NCBI GenBank assembly: GCA_964475205.1
Contig: CAYYVQ010000007.1
Location: forward strand, 1 to 64,000
From: CAYSRM01 sp964475205
Lineage (GTDB): Bacteria; Verrucomicrobiota; Kiritimatiellia; UBA8416; CAYSRM01
Direction: 5' to 3'
DNA: 64,000 bases
This document shows, piece by piece, positions 9,006 to 17,702 of the stretch. Numbering within the stretch: position 1 is the first letter of the stretch; every line of letters starts with the position of its first letter. The translations under genes and the position numbers were made by a program. The notes beneath the pieces are model-generated. The model ran no database searches. It was not told the DNA's origin and saw only the letters and a list, made by a program, of their open reading frames with translations.

Positions 9006-9113
9006 CCTGATCTATTCATAAAAATCTATTATGAGTGTGCATATCACTTCATCTCAATGACTTTGCTGCCAGCCGATCTTGACGTATGTTCATACGCCTT
9101 CACCCGGCTATCT
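9006..9113. repeat. Half copy of a palindromic repeat family (copy A)
   Basis: The 108 bases starting CCTGATCTATTCAT and ending at CGGCTATCT match the reverse complement of 48596-48704 with roughly ten substitutions. The apical hairpin, stem CGTAT (9083-9087) with ATACG (9092-9096), is kept by paired changes relative to the other copy. An outer AGCCG...CGGCT pairing is identical in both. The repeat begins at the base after the pabB-pabC stop codon and lies in the leader of the porin gene, so it is probably transcribed. Confidence 0.85.
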
Positions 9114-9200
9114 CACCGACCGGAAATCCCGGAAAAAGTCTTGCATTCAGTGTTACAAATGAGCCATTCTATCGAACCAACCCGAAAGGAGAAAAAAAGG

Positions 9201-10241
9201 ATGACTCGTCTTGTCGTATTCTTAACTGCTGTGGCAATCGCGACCTCCGTATACGCAGGTCCTAAATGGGAACTTGATTCTCAGGGCAAATCATGGATGA
9301 AGTTGTCGTTTCTCGGCCAGGGGCACTATTCCTATACACCCGATTCAGAACCTGAATTTGACGCGTACCTGAGAAGAGCCAGGTTTATCCTCGCCGGCCA
9401 GGTCACAGACGGAGTGCGTTTTTTTGTCGAAACCGACAACGACAACGCTGGAAAGCACGGTGCAGCCGATTCTTCAACGGATATACAGGACGCGTTTATT
9501 GATGTGCGGCTGGGCAAAAGTTCCCATTGGGTGGAAGGTGGCCTCATACTCCTCCCCTTCTCTTTTGAGAACCGATCCTCGGCAGCCAGTCTCCTCGGCA
9601 TTGATTATAATGCAAAAGCCATCAAATTTGTGAACCATTTCGTATGGAGAGACTACGGAGCAGAGCTGCACGGAAATTTCGGCCCGAGATTCTCATACTG
9701 CGCCGGAGTATTCGACGGCTATGACTCCGAAAACGGCGTAAAGAATCCGGACGCTCAGCCTCGCTATACTGGCCACGCGGCTTTCAACCTGATAGGTGAA
9801 GCTGAAACAGCCTGGTTTTATACGCAGGACCGCAAAAACAGCGTCAATTATCTATCGCTCGGCGCCGGGGCAGACCTGCAGGATAATGCGACTGTATCGG
9901 CGACAGCAACCAATGCGCAGGATTCTACTGCCTGGGTTCTGGACGTTCAGTCCGGATTCGAACTGGGAGCGAGTTTCCTGACAATAAACGGCGCCTACTA
10001 CGACTGGGATAATGTTTCTTTCGAGGGCAATACGGCGTTTGTTGAGTCAGGGTTGCAGGTCGGTTCCGCAATGGCAACAGTGAAATATGTTCTCCAGGAT
10101 CCAAGCGAGGGCGATGACGTCGAGGACTATACCGCCGGTTTGCACTACTTTATCAACGGGCACAATGCCAGGGCCGGTCTTGAACACAGGTGGGGAGATA
10201 ACGAAGACCTGACCCTCCTTGGGTTCCAGTTTCTTCTTTAA
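9201..10241 (+). CDS. Outer-membrane porin, phosphate-selective porin O/P-like
   Basis: 346 residues from the ATG that follows GAAAGGAGAAAAAAAGG. A signal peptide is visible (MTRLVVFLTAVAIATSVYAG, cut after the last Ala-Gly region). The mature part has alternating strands typical of a 16-18-stranded barrel: a FDAYLRRARFILAGQV element followed by GVRFFVETDND, as in OprO/OprP-type porins, a repeated WVLDVQSGFELG pattern, and a terminal FQFLL ending in hydrophobic residues. The frame stays open for 48 codons upstream, but that part runs through repeat copy A and is not coding. It lies between pabB-pabC and, convergently, rubrerythrin. The anion or sugar it passes is unknown. Confidence 0.82.
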   Translation: MTRLVVFLTAVAIATSVYAGPKWELDSQGKSWMKLSFLGQGHYSYTPDSEPEFDAYLRRARFILAGQVTDGVRFFVETDNDNAGKHGAADSSTDIQDAFIDVRLGKSSHWVEGGLILLPFSFENRSSAASLLGIDYNAKAIKFVNHFVWRDYGAELHGNFGPRFSYCAGVFDGYDSENGVKNPDAQPRYTGHAAFNLIGEAETAWFYTQDRKNSVNYLSLGAGADLQDNATVSATATNAQDSTAWVLDVQSGFELGASFLTINGAYYDWDNVSFEGNTAFVESGLQVGSAMATVKYVLQDPSEGDDVEDYTAGLHYFINGHNARAGLEHRWGDNEDLTLLGFQFLL

Positions 10242-10357
10242 CTTAATCTGTTCATCAACTTCGGGAGTCGATAAATAGATCACTGTCAACAGCAACGCTT
10301 TTCACGCTCTCGCAGCAGAAATTCTGTGAGCAATGCGGGCTAAGCGCCTTTCTGTGA

Positions 10358-10384
10358 ACAGCAGGTTATCCAGTAACCTGCTGT
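10358..10384. terminator. Hairpin between convergent porin and rubrerythrin genes
   Basis: A perfect 11-base-pair stem (ACAGCAGGTTA with TAACCTGCTGT) closes a 5-base loop. It lies 117 bases after the porin stop and 12 bases beyond the rubrerythrin stop, where a shared bidirectional terminator would be expected. Neither strand has a long T run after the stem, so intrinsic termination is not certain. Confidence 0.5.
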
Positions 10385-10396
10385 ATGCTTTCCCGC

Positions 10397-10942
10397 TCAA
10401 TAAGCAGAAAAAGCATCCTTCTTAGCCTTGCACAGCGGACACTCATCCGGCGCTCCGCCTTCAATGGTGTAACCGCAGACATCACACACTTGCACTGTGT
10501 CAAGCTCCACATCTTTTCCCGCCCCGATAGAAACTCTTGCTTTTTCAAAGAGCGCTTTATGCTTCTTTTCGGTTTCGTAAGACCACATAAAACTTCGGTA
10601 GGCATTTTTCTCTTCCTGCATCTCGGCAACTTGCATGTATGCAGGGTACATTTCTTCAATCTCGAAAGTTTCGCCGGCAACTGCCAGCCCAAGATTCTTC
10701 TCAGTGTCCCCCGGCCCGAAGGCGGCCATCGAATTGGCAACCCTGCCTTCGTCAAGGTGCTTCAACACTCTGTAATGGTCGCCCGCGTGCACATATTCGG
10801 CATACGCAACAGCTTTGAATAAACGCGCCACGTTCGGGTATCCTTCCTTTTCCGCTTTGACGGAAAAATGAAGATATCTCATGTTAGCCTGGCTCTCACC
10901 GCCAAACGCGTTGATCATGTTTTGTTCGGTCATTTGTTTCAT
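10397..10942 (-). CDS. rbr: Rubrerythrin
   Basis: 181 residues. The N-terminal four-helix ferritin-like domain carries the di-iron ligands in GESQANMRY, the AEYVHAGDHY helix, GETFEIEEMYPAY and ETEKKHKALF. The C-terminal rubredoxin-like domain has two CxxC knuckles (CDVCGY and CPLCKA). Rubrerythrins reduce hydrogen peroxide to water in the cytoplasm of anaerobes. The ATG at 10942 was chosen because AAGGGGACTGTT precedes it and the protein then begins MKQMTEQN, as relatives do; 21 further in-frame codons upstream look untranslated. A sigma70-like promoter is proposed at 11015-11043. Confidence 0.95.
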   Translation of the reverse strand: MKQMTEQNMINAFGGESQANMRYLHFSVKAEKEGYPNVARLFKAVAYAEYVHAGDHYRVLKHLDEGRVANSMAAFGPGDTEKNLGLAVAGETFEIEEMYPAYMQVAEMQEEKNAYRSFMWSYETEKKHKALFEKARVSIGAGKDVELDTVQVCDVCGYTIEGGAPDECPLCKAKKDAFSAY

Positions 10943-11014
10943 AACAGTCCCCTTAATGATAGGCTTTAAGAAACGCGCTCCTGCATAGAACGCTTGTGTA
11001 AACATTGTGCGTGT

Positions 11015-11043
11015 AATCTATCAGACGAATCGGTGCATACCAA
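11015..11043 (-). promoter_or_regulatory. Possible sigma70 promoter of rubrerythrin
   Basis: On the minus strand a -35-like TTGGTA (11043-11038) and a -10-like TAGATT (11020-11015) are separated by exactly 17 bases. Each matches four of six consensus positions. The predicted start lies about 65 bases before the rubrerythrin ATG. Confidence 0.4.
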
Positions 11044-11049
11044 GCGAAT

Positions 11050-14000
11050 TTATCCGTTGTTTTCGCCCGGCGGAAAAACCCAGTCCGGTCTTTTCTGACC
11101 GAGAACGTCGGAAACCGCGATCAACAGAAGAGCCTGATCGTAAGTATAGTCCTTGTTCAGTTTCACCGCTTCCCGGCAAGCGTAGGTTACATTTGCTTTT
11201 ATCATGTTTGTGGCGTACGCGAGCTCATCGAGAGCTTCATCGAATAACGCAAGAGTGCATTTCTCAGCCGAAAGAAGCTCAAAGTCAGTTTTAGGCTCGT
11301 GATTAAGCTGAGCAACGCCCTGATTGAAAGCATCCCGGGCGGTCTCTTCCGGCTTGTCTTCCGAATATGCGAGCCGGGAAAGAATCACTGAAACCTGTCT
11401 GACAACCGATGAAATATGCCGGTGACGTGCAGGCCGGGTCCGATCCATCCCAAAAGAAGCATCAAGATTCCTGGTAATTGATTTCTGCAAAGCATATTCG
11501 AAAAAGCTGATCTCAGCATCCTGCTCAATAAGCGAGCGAACAACTTTCTTGAACGCCCTATACCCGCCCGGCGACAACGACATGAGATGAGCAAACCATT
11601 TCTCCGCTTCCTGAAGCCGGTTGACTTCGTCTGTAATCTGTTTTCCAACCGCCTCGACCAGACCCCTGACCTTCTTAGCCACCTCCTCGGAATCTGCTTT
11701 GACAATCCTTTCGACCTGCTCATTCCTTGTTTCGTTGTCACTATTAAGAAGTAGCGCGTAAATAACCGCCCTGGCGTCAGTGACCTCACGCTCCATGTCT
11801 TCAGGCTGCCTTTCTCCGGCCTCAGGTATTTCTACAGACGTTGCAGCCAGAGCCGCGGATTTTTCCCGTTGGAGCACGGATTCAGCAGCTTGCGCTTCCT
11901 CCGAAGTCTCCCCTGGCAGGACTTCACCGCGCGTAGCGGCAACTTTATCCTTTTCCCAGAGATTCTGTATTGATGGAGGCATCCTCACGATAGATGTCTT
12001 TGCTCTGATAAACGGCTTTGGTCCGAATCCGAATATCTTCGCAAAGAAAAGGTCCGGCAAGCTCTGTGTGCGTGTGTTGTACGTCTCAACTGCGTCATTG
12101 TAGCCATTTCGCATAAAGCTGATTTCATTTTCAAGAAGCACAAGCGCGCGCATAAGGTAAGCTGCGCTTCGATTAGCCTTCAGATCAGGATAATTCTCGT
12201 ACACCCCCAATACTCGCGATAACGTCTTATACTCCTTCTCCATGAACTCACCCCTGGCCTGGTTGCCCGACGTTACCCCGGCATCATAAGCTCCGCGCAT
12301 CTCGGCAATGGCCTCCTGCAGCCCGGACTCATGCTCCATATAAGTCTTCACTACCTTTTCCAGGTTCGGAATCAGGTCATGCCGCTTCTTCAGGGACACA
12401 TCAATATTGGCGAGGTTTCTTTCCACTCGCTCCCGGAGGAAAACAAGGTCATTGAAATGCAGCACAAGGGTAATAAATATCATAAACAGGGGCGCGGACA
12501 ACGCGGCGGCAAGGTAATCGGTAGCGGCAAAAGAACCTGAGAAGCCAAAAAGGGTCAGAGTCATTAACACGATAGCGGCAAAAGACACAGTCAAAAGAAA
12601 GACCCCCTTTGCGGCGACCTTGCGCATTACAGTTGATTCAATGTAGTTACTGAGGATATACGGATAGCTCCCGTCGGGATCCTTGAGGTAAAGACGGTCT
12701 CCGGTAGACGGTTCTATCACGCACTCGCCTATAGCATAAAGAGGATCGTTGACCTCAAGCCGAGTCTCAGAATAGCGATACTTCCCTTTCCGCCGCCGGA
12801 AATGCCAGGAGCTGATAACATCAGCGCCATCAGGGTCAACAAGGACAGATCCCTCGCTGTCAAGGCACAGGAACGGCCTCCTGTCATCTTCATCTACAAC
12901 AGTAACCCATTTCGCGTTTTTGCCAACACCTCGTCTCTCTTCAACTTTATATGTATATTCCACACAGGGTTGAAAAGTGAGCGGACTTTGCAGGGGCTCT
13001 TCGTCCTCCGGCAAAGCAACTATTCCCTTGAATTCCGACAGCCCGTAACTGGCTCCGGCCGTTGAGCTCGTCGGGAGGTTTTCCATACAACGCTTGAACC
13101 GTACTTTTCGAAAACCTAAAACAAAACTAACTGCCGCGGCAACCAGTCCGCCTCCCGCAATGCCAAGCCCCCATTTACCAGGAATGGCGGCTTTTTCGAA
13201 TCCTGTTGTCATTTCTTCAAGCCGGTCCTGCTGATGTGCCGGGAGCGGAAGCGAATCACGTCCGGGAATCCCCCACAGAGGCGCGAGCAGTCTTTCAGGA
13301 AAAGCGTTCCTCTGCATCCTTACCCGTTCTATGGCAGCGGCAACGTCTAGCCTGATACGCGAAAGCCTTGAGGCTTGTTCTTCGCTTAAACCCTGCTGCC
13401 TTAACCGACTGAAGGATTCCATCTTTGACCAGCTCCCGCTCCATGCTATCCCTGCATCCGCAAGACCCTTTGTTATTACATCTCGGGCCGCCTCTTCATG
13501 GGCTTCTATACGCGTGACAGCGGCCTCAAGGTCCGACTTCATCATTTTGAGCCCCAGAAAAACCAGATCGATTACAATAACCATGCCCAGTATTGTAAAG
13601 AACACCAGCAACCTGTGTATGCGCAGCAGCCCGACAATAAGAGCAACAGCAAACGCCAGCGCGACAAGTCCGCCCCAGCACAGAACCAGGGAAGAACAGG
13701 CCATCATTACACGTTCATGTTTTTCGCCATAGGTGGAAATTATAGGATCATAAAACCCATCCTGATCGAAACGAACCTCGTAACTGCCGTCAGCAGCCTG
13801 AACGTAGCCGAATACGAACAGTGAATCACCTGGCTCAATGCGCCATTCACTATACCGGCGGTTGCCGGAAGTCGTTGAATATGATTTGGCTGTGCTGAAC
13901 TTGACCCGGTTATCAGGCCTCACAACTATGCTGCCGGTCGCATCTGCAAGAATAAAATCTACCGAATCATTTACATCCCTTTCCGTCACCCATGATACAT

Positions 14001-14397
14001 CCCCGTCGGAATCGACCTTCTTTCTTTCCACAAGGTAACGGTAATAAAGACACTCTGAGCCGGTGCGCGGAGCTTTGAGGGTCCGGTCAAGCCTCTGCGC
14101 CTGACCCTGAATGTTGATCTCTCCGGGCAAAACGGCGTTAACCACTGTCGCGGGGATTCTTTCCAATTGCCGCATCTGCGCGACCGAACTGAAACTCATT
14201 CGACCCAGCACAATGCCCCCGGCAATCAGCGCAACGGCAAGAACGGCCATAAACACACTTTTGAACACGCTACCGGCTTTAGACTTGAAACCCCTTTTCA
14301 AAGCAATCTCTGAACCGGTACCGCACTGCCTTCTATGTTCAGCAATCTGACCAAGAGGAACTGTCTGATTACACTTCTTGCAAAGATAAATCTTCAT
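11050..14397 (-). CDS. Large membrane protein: zinc ribbon, two GIDE-like domains, LemA domain and M48-associated C-terminal region
   Basis: 1115 residues. It opens with a zinc-ribbon-like CKKCNQ...HRRQC (about 5-25) and a membrane helix. Two related beta-rich modules of the E3-ligase-like GIDE type follow (about 80-225 and 440-590), each with a central Tyr-rich core and a SEWRIEPGDSLFVFG or SETRLEVNDPLYAIGE-type end, and each linked to further membrane helices. A LemA domain spans about 645-800 (RERVERNLANIDVSLKKRHDLIPNL). The tail (about 870-1115) resembles the region that follows the protease domain in some M48 family metallopeptidases (FEYAL, YALLLN, LDELAYA), but no HExxH motif is present. 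Role unknown; I infer an envelope-associated scaffold. A strong coding frame runs throughout with no break. Confidence 0.8.
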   Translation of the reverse strand: MKIYLCKKCNQTVPLGQIAEHRRQCGTGSEIALKRGFKSKAGSVFKSVFMAVLAVALIAGGIVLGRMSFSSVAQMRQLERIPATVVNAVLPGEINIQGQAQRLDRTLKAPRTGSECLYYRYLVERKKVDSDGDVSWVTERDVNDSVDFILADATGSIVVRPDNRVKFSTAKSYSTTSGNRRYSEWRIEPGDSLFVFGYVQAADGSYEVRFDQDGFYDPIISTYGEKHERVMMACSSLVLCWGGLVALAFAVALIVGLLRIHRLLVFFTILGMVIVIDLVFLGLKMMKSDLEAAVTRIEAHEEAARDVITKGLADAGIAWSGSWSKMESFSRLRQQGLSEEQASRLSRIRLDVAAAIERVRMQRNAFPERLLAPLWGIPGRDSLPLPAHQQDRLEEMTTGFEKAAIPGKWGLGIAGGGLVAAAVSFVLGFRKVRFKRCMENLPTSSTAGASYGLSEFKGIVALPEDEEPLQSPLTFQPCVEYTYKVEERRGVGKNAKWVTVVDEDDRRPFLCLDSEGSVLVDPDGADVISSWHFRRRKGKYRYSETRLEVNDPLYAIGECVIEPSTGDRLYLKDPDGSYPYILSNYIESTVMRKVAAKGVFLLTVSFAAIVLMTLTLFGFSGSFAATDYLAAALSAPLFMIFITLVLHFNDLVFLRERVERNLANIDVSLKKRHDLIPNLEKVVKTYMEHESGLQEAIAEMRGAYDAGVTSGNQARGEFMEKEYKTLSRVLGVYENYPDLKANRSAAYLMRALVLLENEISFMRNGYNDAVETYNTRTQSLPDLFFAKIFGFGPKPFIRAKTSIVRMPPSIQNLWEKDKVAATRGEVLPGETSEEAQAAESVLQREKSAALAATSVEIPEAGERQPEDMEREVTDARAVIYALLLNSDNETRNEQVERIVKADSEEVAKKVRGLVEAVGKQITDEVNRLQEAEKWFAHLMSLSPGGYRAFKKVVRSLIEQDAEISFFEYALQKSITRNLDASFGMDRTRPARHRHISSVVRQVSVILSRLAYSEDKPEETARDAFNQGVAQLNHEPKTDFELLSAEKCTLALFDEALDELAYATNMIKANVTYACREAVKLNKDYTYDQALLLIAVSDVLGQKRPDWVFPPGENNG

Positions 14398-14454
14398 TGC
14401 CGCCAGTCCCCATCAAAAGCCCTGTCCGCTTCCGGTGGGTCTATAGTTCTTTGT

Positions 14455-15573
14455 CTAAAACGCCATCCTGGCCCATCCGGGTTCAGGATCGGGATCAAGC
14501 CCTAGAATTTCTCTTGCAGTTTTTACATAGTAGCGATAATTCTGAATTGTAGTTCCATTCGGGATCCGATGGTCCAGCCCGAAGACAATCCCCCCATTTT
14601 GCATCATAGGCTGCATTTTGTATTCCAGCTCAGCCCGGATGTCATTCGGGGTTTTCCTGAGCACATGCTTGTCGATGCCGCCCCGAATAGCGAGGCCATT
14701 GCCATACTTTCTGCGTGTTTCAACCATGTCCATGCCTGCGGCGGGCTCAAACGGATGCATGGTATTCAAACCGCTTTCAAGAAAAATATCAATAAGGGGA
14801 TTCATGTTGCCGTCGGAATCCTGCTCAAAAATCTCAGTGCCCCGGTCGCGCACCACATCCCAGTTTCTGCTGTAATACGGTTTTATAAATTCCCCAACCT
14901 GCACGGGTCCTGCAAGGGGGCCGCTCTTCCCCGCCATATCCTCGTGAACAGAAAGTTGATCTACAACAATTTCCTTTGTTACACGATCAAGAATGCGGGT
15001 AGTGGTCTCTCCTATGGTCTTCAGAATATCATGGATAAGCTCAGGTTGTTCATAGAATCCAATGCACAGCTGGGCATCCCCCATGAGTTGCCTTGGCTCG
15101 TCAAAGCCTCCCGGAATACCCACCTTTATCAGAGAGCCGTTTTCTCTGGCCGCCCTGGCTGCTTCCAACCAGTCATCGCTGAACCTTTCTTCGCTGAATT
15201 CATAAAACGTCTTGAACCTCAGCCAGTCGTCCATGTTTTTCACCGGATAATCCAGGGGCAAGGCAATTGATGCGGAGCCTTTGCACAGCTTCATCTTTCT
15301 GCCATATTCATCGATTTCTATCCTGTGCTCGGCAGTGTCTTCAATAATTTGTGTCTTAAAGGTAGACACAAGGCCGGTTTTAACTTTTATGTTGTGTAGA
15401 TTTACATAGTCAAATCCGAAAGCCTTCAGGTTGATCTCCTCATCAGTTGCTCCCTGTTCCTTCCACTCCCTGTCAAGTCCCACAAGCGGTCCGAAAAGCT
15501 CGACAAAAAGCGGCCGCTCCACATTTTTTGATCTCACATAATCCACATACTGATCCCTGTGTATAAATGACAT
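14455..15573 (-). CDS. Uroporphyrinogen decarboxylase (URO-D) family protein, probably methyltransferase-like
   Basis: 372 residues from the ATG preceded by GGAGAGTAAA; the frame continues 24 codons upstream without support. The URO-D TIM barrel is recognised from the C-terminal half: HPFEPAAGMDM, LAIRGGIDKHVL and FGLDHRIPNGT. Heme-pathway HemE has a different N-terminus, so this is more like the divergent URO-D paralogs and MtaA/MtbA-type corrinoid methyltransferases that are abundant in anaerobes and PVC bacteria. No corrinoid protein gene is adjacent, so the methyl donor is unknown. It is the upstream neighbour of the LemA protein on the same strand and is divergent from the secretin operon. 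Confidence 0.75.
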   Translation of the reverse strand: MSFIHRDQYVDYVRSKNVERPLFVELFGPLVGLDREWKEQGATDEEINLKAFGFDYVNLHNIKVKTGLVSTFKTQIIEDTAEHRIEIDEYGRKMKLCKGSASIALPLDYPVKNMDDWLRFKTFYEFSEERFSDDWLEAARAARENGSLIKVGIPGGFDEPRQLMGDAQLCIGFYEQPELIHDILKTIGETTTRILDRVTKEIVVDQLSVHEDMAGKSGPLAGPVQVGEFIKPYYSRNWDVVRDRGTEIFEQDSDGNMNPLIDIFLESGLNTMHPFEPAAGMDMVETRRKYGNGLAIRGGIDKHVLRKTPNDIRAELEYKMQPMMQNGGIVFGLDHRIPNGTTIQNYRYYVKTAREILGLDPDPEPGWARMAF

Positions 15574-15736
15574 TTTACTCTCCGCTTTTCTGCCGATGCC
15601 TCTGGCACAGGCGCCATGAATCTTCAATGATCTCGAATCAGACACCCTTTGAAGCTTTTTGGTTTACAAAATCTCAGTCATAAGTTACATATATTTAAGC
15701 CTATTATACGAATCGACTAATTGAAGAGGAAGAATA

Positions 15737-17698
15737 ATGTTGCCTCAGGAAATAAAAATAAAACACCTGTCGATCGGACTTTACCTGATTCTGGCTTTTG
15801 TCTGCTGCCCGGCTGAAGGACAGAAGGTACGGTCTGCGCCGGACCCGGCTGACTTGACGCATATCAACAGCCTCTATAATCAGGGCCGTTACGACGAGGC
15901 GCTGCTTAAATGGTCCCGCATCGCAAACTCTCATGCCGACACAGAGGAGATGCGCAAACTCAGAGACAAACTCGTCGCTGCCATGGCTGATTTTTCCTCG
16001 AAACACGACATTAACCGCTCTGACATTGACCAGAAGCGAATGACCCTGGAAACATTCAAACAATCTCACGTGCCCTCGTCCTACGGATTAAAGAAACTCA
16101 TTTCCCCGGACAAAACCACTCATGCCACCGAACCGGGCCCGCTACGGCGTGTGCTCGCCAAGAACGTGTCTATTCATCTTAAACAGGCCGATTTGTCCGC
16201 CATAATCGGCGCCCTTGCAGAAGATGAGAATATCAATATTATTGCCGACAGCGGTCTGGGAAAAGGAAAGTTTTTGGACATCGAACTGGACAATGTACCT
16301 GTCCAGGAAGTGCTTGATTACGTTTCGCGGAATTTTGATATCAGATTTTATCTTGGCGAAAATGTTATATGGGCTACTGCTCGAGGAAACAAAAACGCTG
16401 CGCCTCTGACAACCAGGATTTTCCAACTCAGAAAAGGTCTACAGCATCATGGATCAAACTGGACTGGTCTGGAAAATAAGAACGCCCGGGAAGAACAGGC
16501 AGTTGACACTCTTTCCAGGAAGGCAACCGAGCTTCCCGCCGGAACCAGCAATCTTGAAGATATAATAGATCGATTCCTCCCAAAAGTGGAAGGTTCACAA
16601 TTATTTTTAGACCGCACAACACATTCTCTATTTGTGCGCAATACGCCGGAAAACATCAAATTAGTTGAAGAAATCCTTGACTCTCTTGATGTTAACCCGC
16701 CGCAGGTTCTTATAGAGGCCCGATTCATAGAAGTGACCATCTCGGATCTCAGGGAAGTTGGCATAGACTGGCGCCTGGACTCGGATATCACGGTTTCCGA
16801 AAAGGGCATTATGAGGAATGGCAAAAGGGAAACTGTTCCTGATACGGTGATATCCAAAGGAGCGTCTATAACAGCGCCCAACACCCAGTACAGCGCTGTG
16901 GCCGACGAAGGTTTCCCCGGCAACCCGCTGGAAGCCTTCGGACAAGAACGTTCATGGAATCCAAAGCTTACTGAGCACGGGTTCAACCTGACAGTTGCCG
17001 GGATACTGACAGAGCCCGAGTTCAGGGCTATTCTGAGGGCGCTCGAGATTTCAGGGAAAGGCCGCACACTTTCAGTGCCGCGCTTGACAACAATAAACAA
17101 TAATCCGGCCAAGCTCAGGGATGGAAGCGATATGTTGTATTACGAGGAGTTCCAAGCAAAAGCATTTACTCTTCTTGACAACAATGGAAACAAGTACAGT
17201 ACAAGCGCATTGATGCCCAAGGGAAAACCTAAACTTGCCGAGCTGGGCATCACATTGATTGCTGTTCCAAGTGTTGGAAAAGACATGCGCACTATCAGTC
17301 TGTTGCTCACACCGACTATAAGCAAGCTGGAAAACTTCCAGTTCTATACCCGGGAGCAAGCCACAAATGCTTTCGCGCAACTGGAAGTTAAACTCCCGAC
17401 TATAACCAGGAGACAAATCCAGACGAAAGTCAGCGTTGAAAGCGGACAGACTGTAGTGATGGGTGGTCTGATCGAGACGGTTGAACAGGATACCGAACAC
17501 TCTGTTCCAATTCTCAGTTCGATACCTTTGCTCGGAAACCTTTTTAAACGCTCAGATGTGACTGAGATGCGGAAAAACCTGCTGATTTTCGTTACTGCAA
17601 CGGTATTATCAAACCGCGGGGAATCGATTGTAGCCGATGAAGCAACGGACCATACAGGGTCTTCATCGGATGGAGCCTCTGCTGACGCAGGGAGGTAG
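15737..17698 (+). CDS. pilQ: Secretin of a type IV pilus or type II secretion system (PilQ/GspD family)
   Basis: 653 residues. A hydrophobic N-terminal signal (LSIGLYLILAFVCC) leads into a short TPR-like segment (about 45-75) and N-domains. The core secretin domain follows, with QVLIEARFIEVT (about 318-329) and the diagnostic C-terminal stretch containing VSVESGQTVVMGGLI, VPILSSIPLLGNLF and NLLIFVTATVL. Secretins form the outer-membrane channel for pili or secreted proteins. GAGGAAGAATA precedes the ATG. It is the first gene of a five-gene operon; an AT-rich TATTAT-containing stretch about 30 bases upstream may hold the promoter. An atypical feature is that the secretin comes first, where type IV pilus loci usually run pilM-N-O-P-Q. 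Confidence 0.92.
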   Translation: MLPQEIKIKHLSIGLYLILAFVCCPAEGQKVRSAPDPADLTHINSLYNQGRYDEALLKWSRIANSHADTEEMRKLRDKLVAAMADFSSKHDINRSDIDQKRMTLETFKQSHVPSSYGLKKLISPDKTTHATEPGPLRRVLAKNVSIHLKQADLSAIIGALAEDENINIIADSGLGKGKFLDIELDNVPVQEVLDYVSRNFDIRFYLGENVIWATARGNKNAAPLTTRIFQLRKGLQHHGSNWTGLENKNAREEQAVDTLSRKATELPAGTSNLEDIIDRFLPKVEGSQLFLDRTTHSLFVRNTPENIKLVEEILDSLDVNPPQVLIEARFIEVTISDLREVGIDWRLDSDITVSEKGIMRNGKRETVPDTVISKGASITAPNTQYSAVADEGFPGNPLEAFGQERSWNPKLTEHGFNLTVAGILTEPEFRAILRALEISGKGRTLSVPRLTTINNNPAKLRDGSDMLYYEEFQAKAFTLLDNNGNKYSTSALMPKGKPKLAELGITLIAVPSVGKDMRTISLLLTPTISKLENFQFYTREQATNAFAQLEVKLPTITRRQIQTKVSVESGQTVVMGGLIETVEQDTEHSVPILSSIPLLGNLFKRSDVTEMRKNLLIFVTATVLSNRGESIVADEATDHTGSSSDGASADAGR

Positions 17699-17702
17699 CC
17701 CC

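Noticed and set aside
9057..9200. Upstream extension of the porin frame by 48 codons.
   Set aside because: It runs through repeat copy A and would bury the clear signal peptide. The ATG at 9201 has a strong ribosome binding site.
10243..10265. Possible third remnant of the 9006/48529 repeat: TTCATCAACTTCG is identical to the left arm of copy B.
   Set aside because: Only about 13 contiguous bases match and the similarity stops soon after, so common origin cannot be told from chance without more copies.
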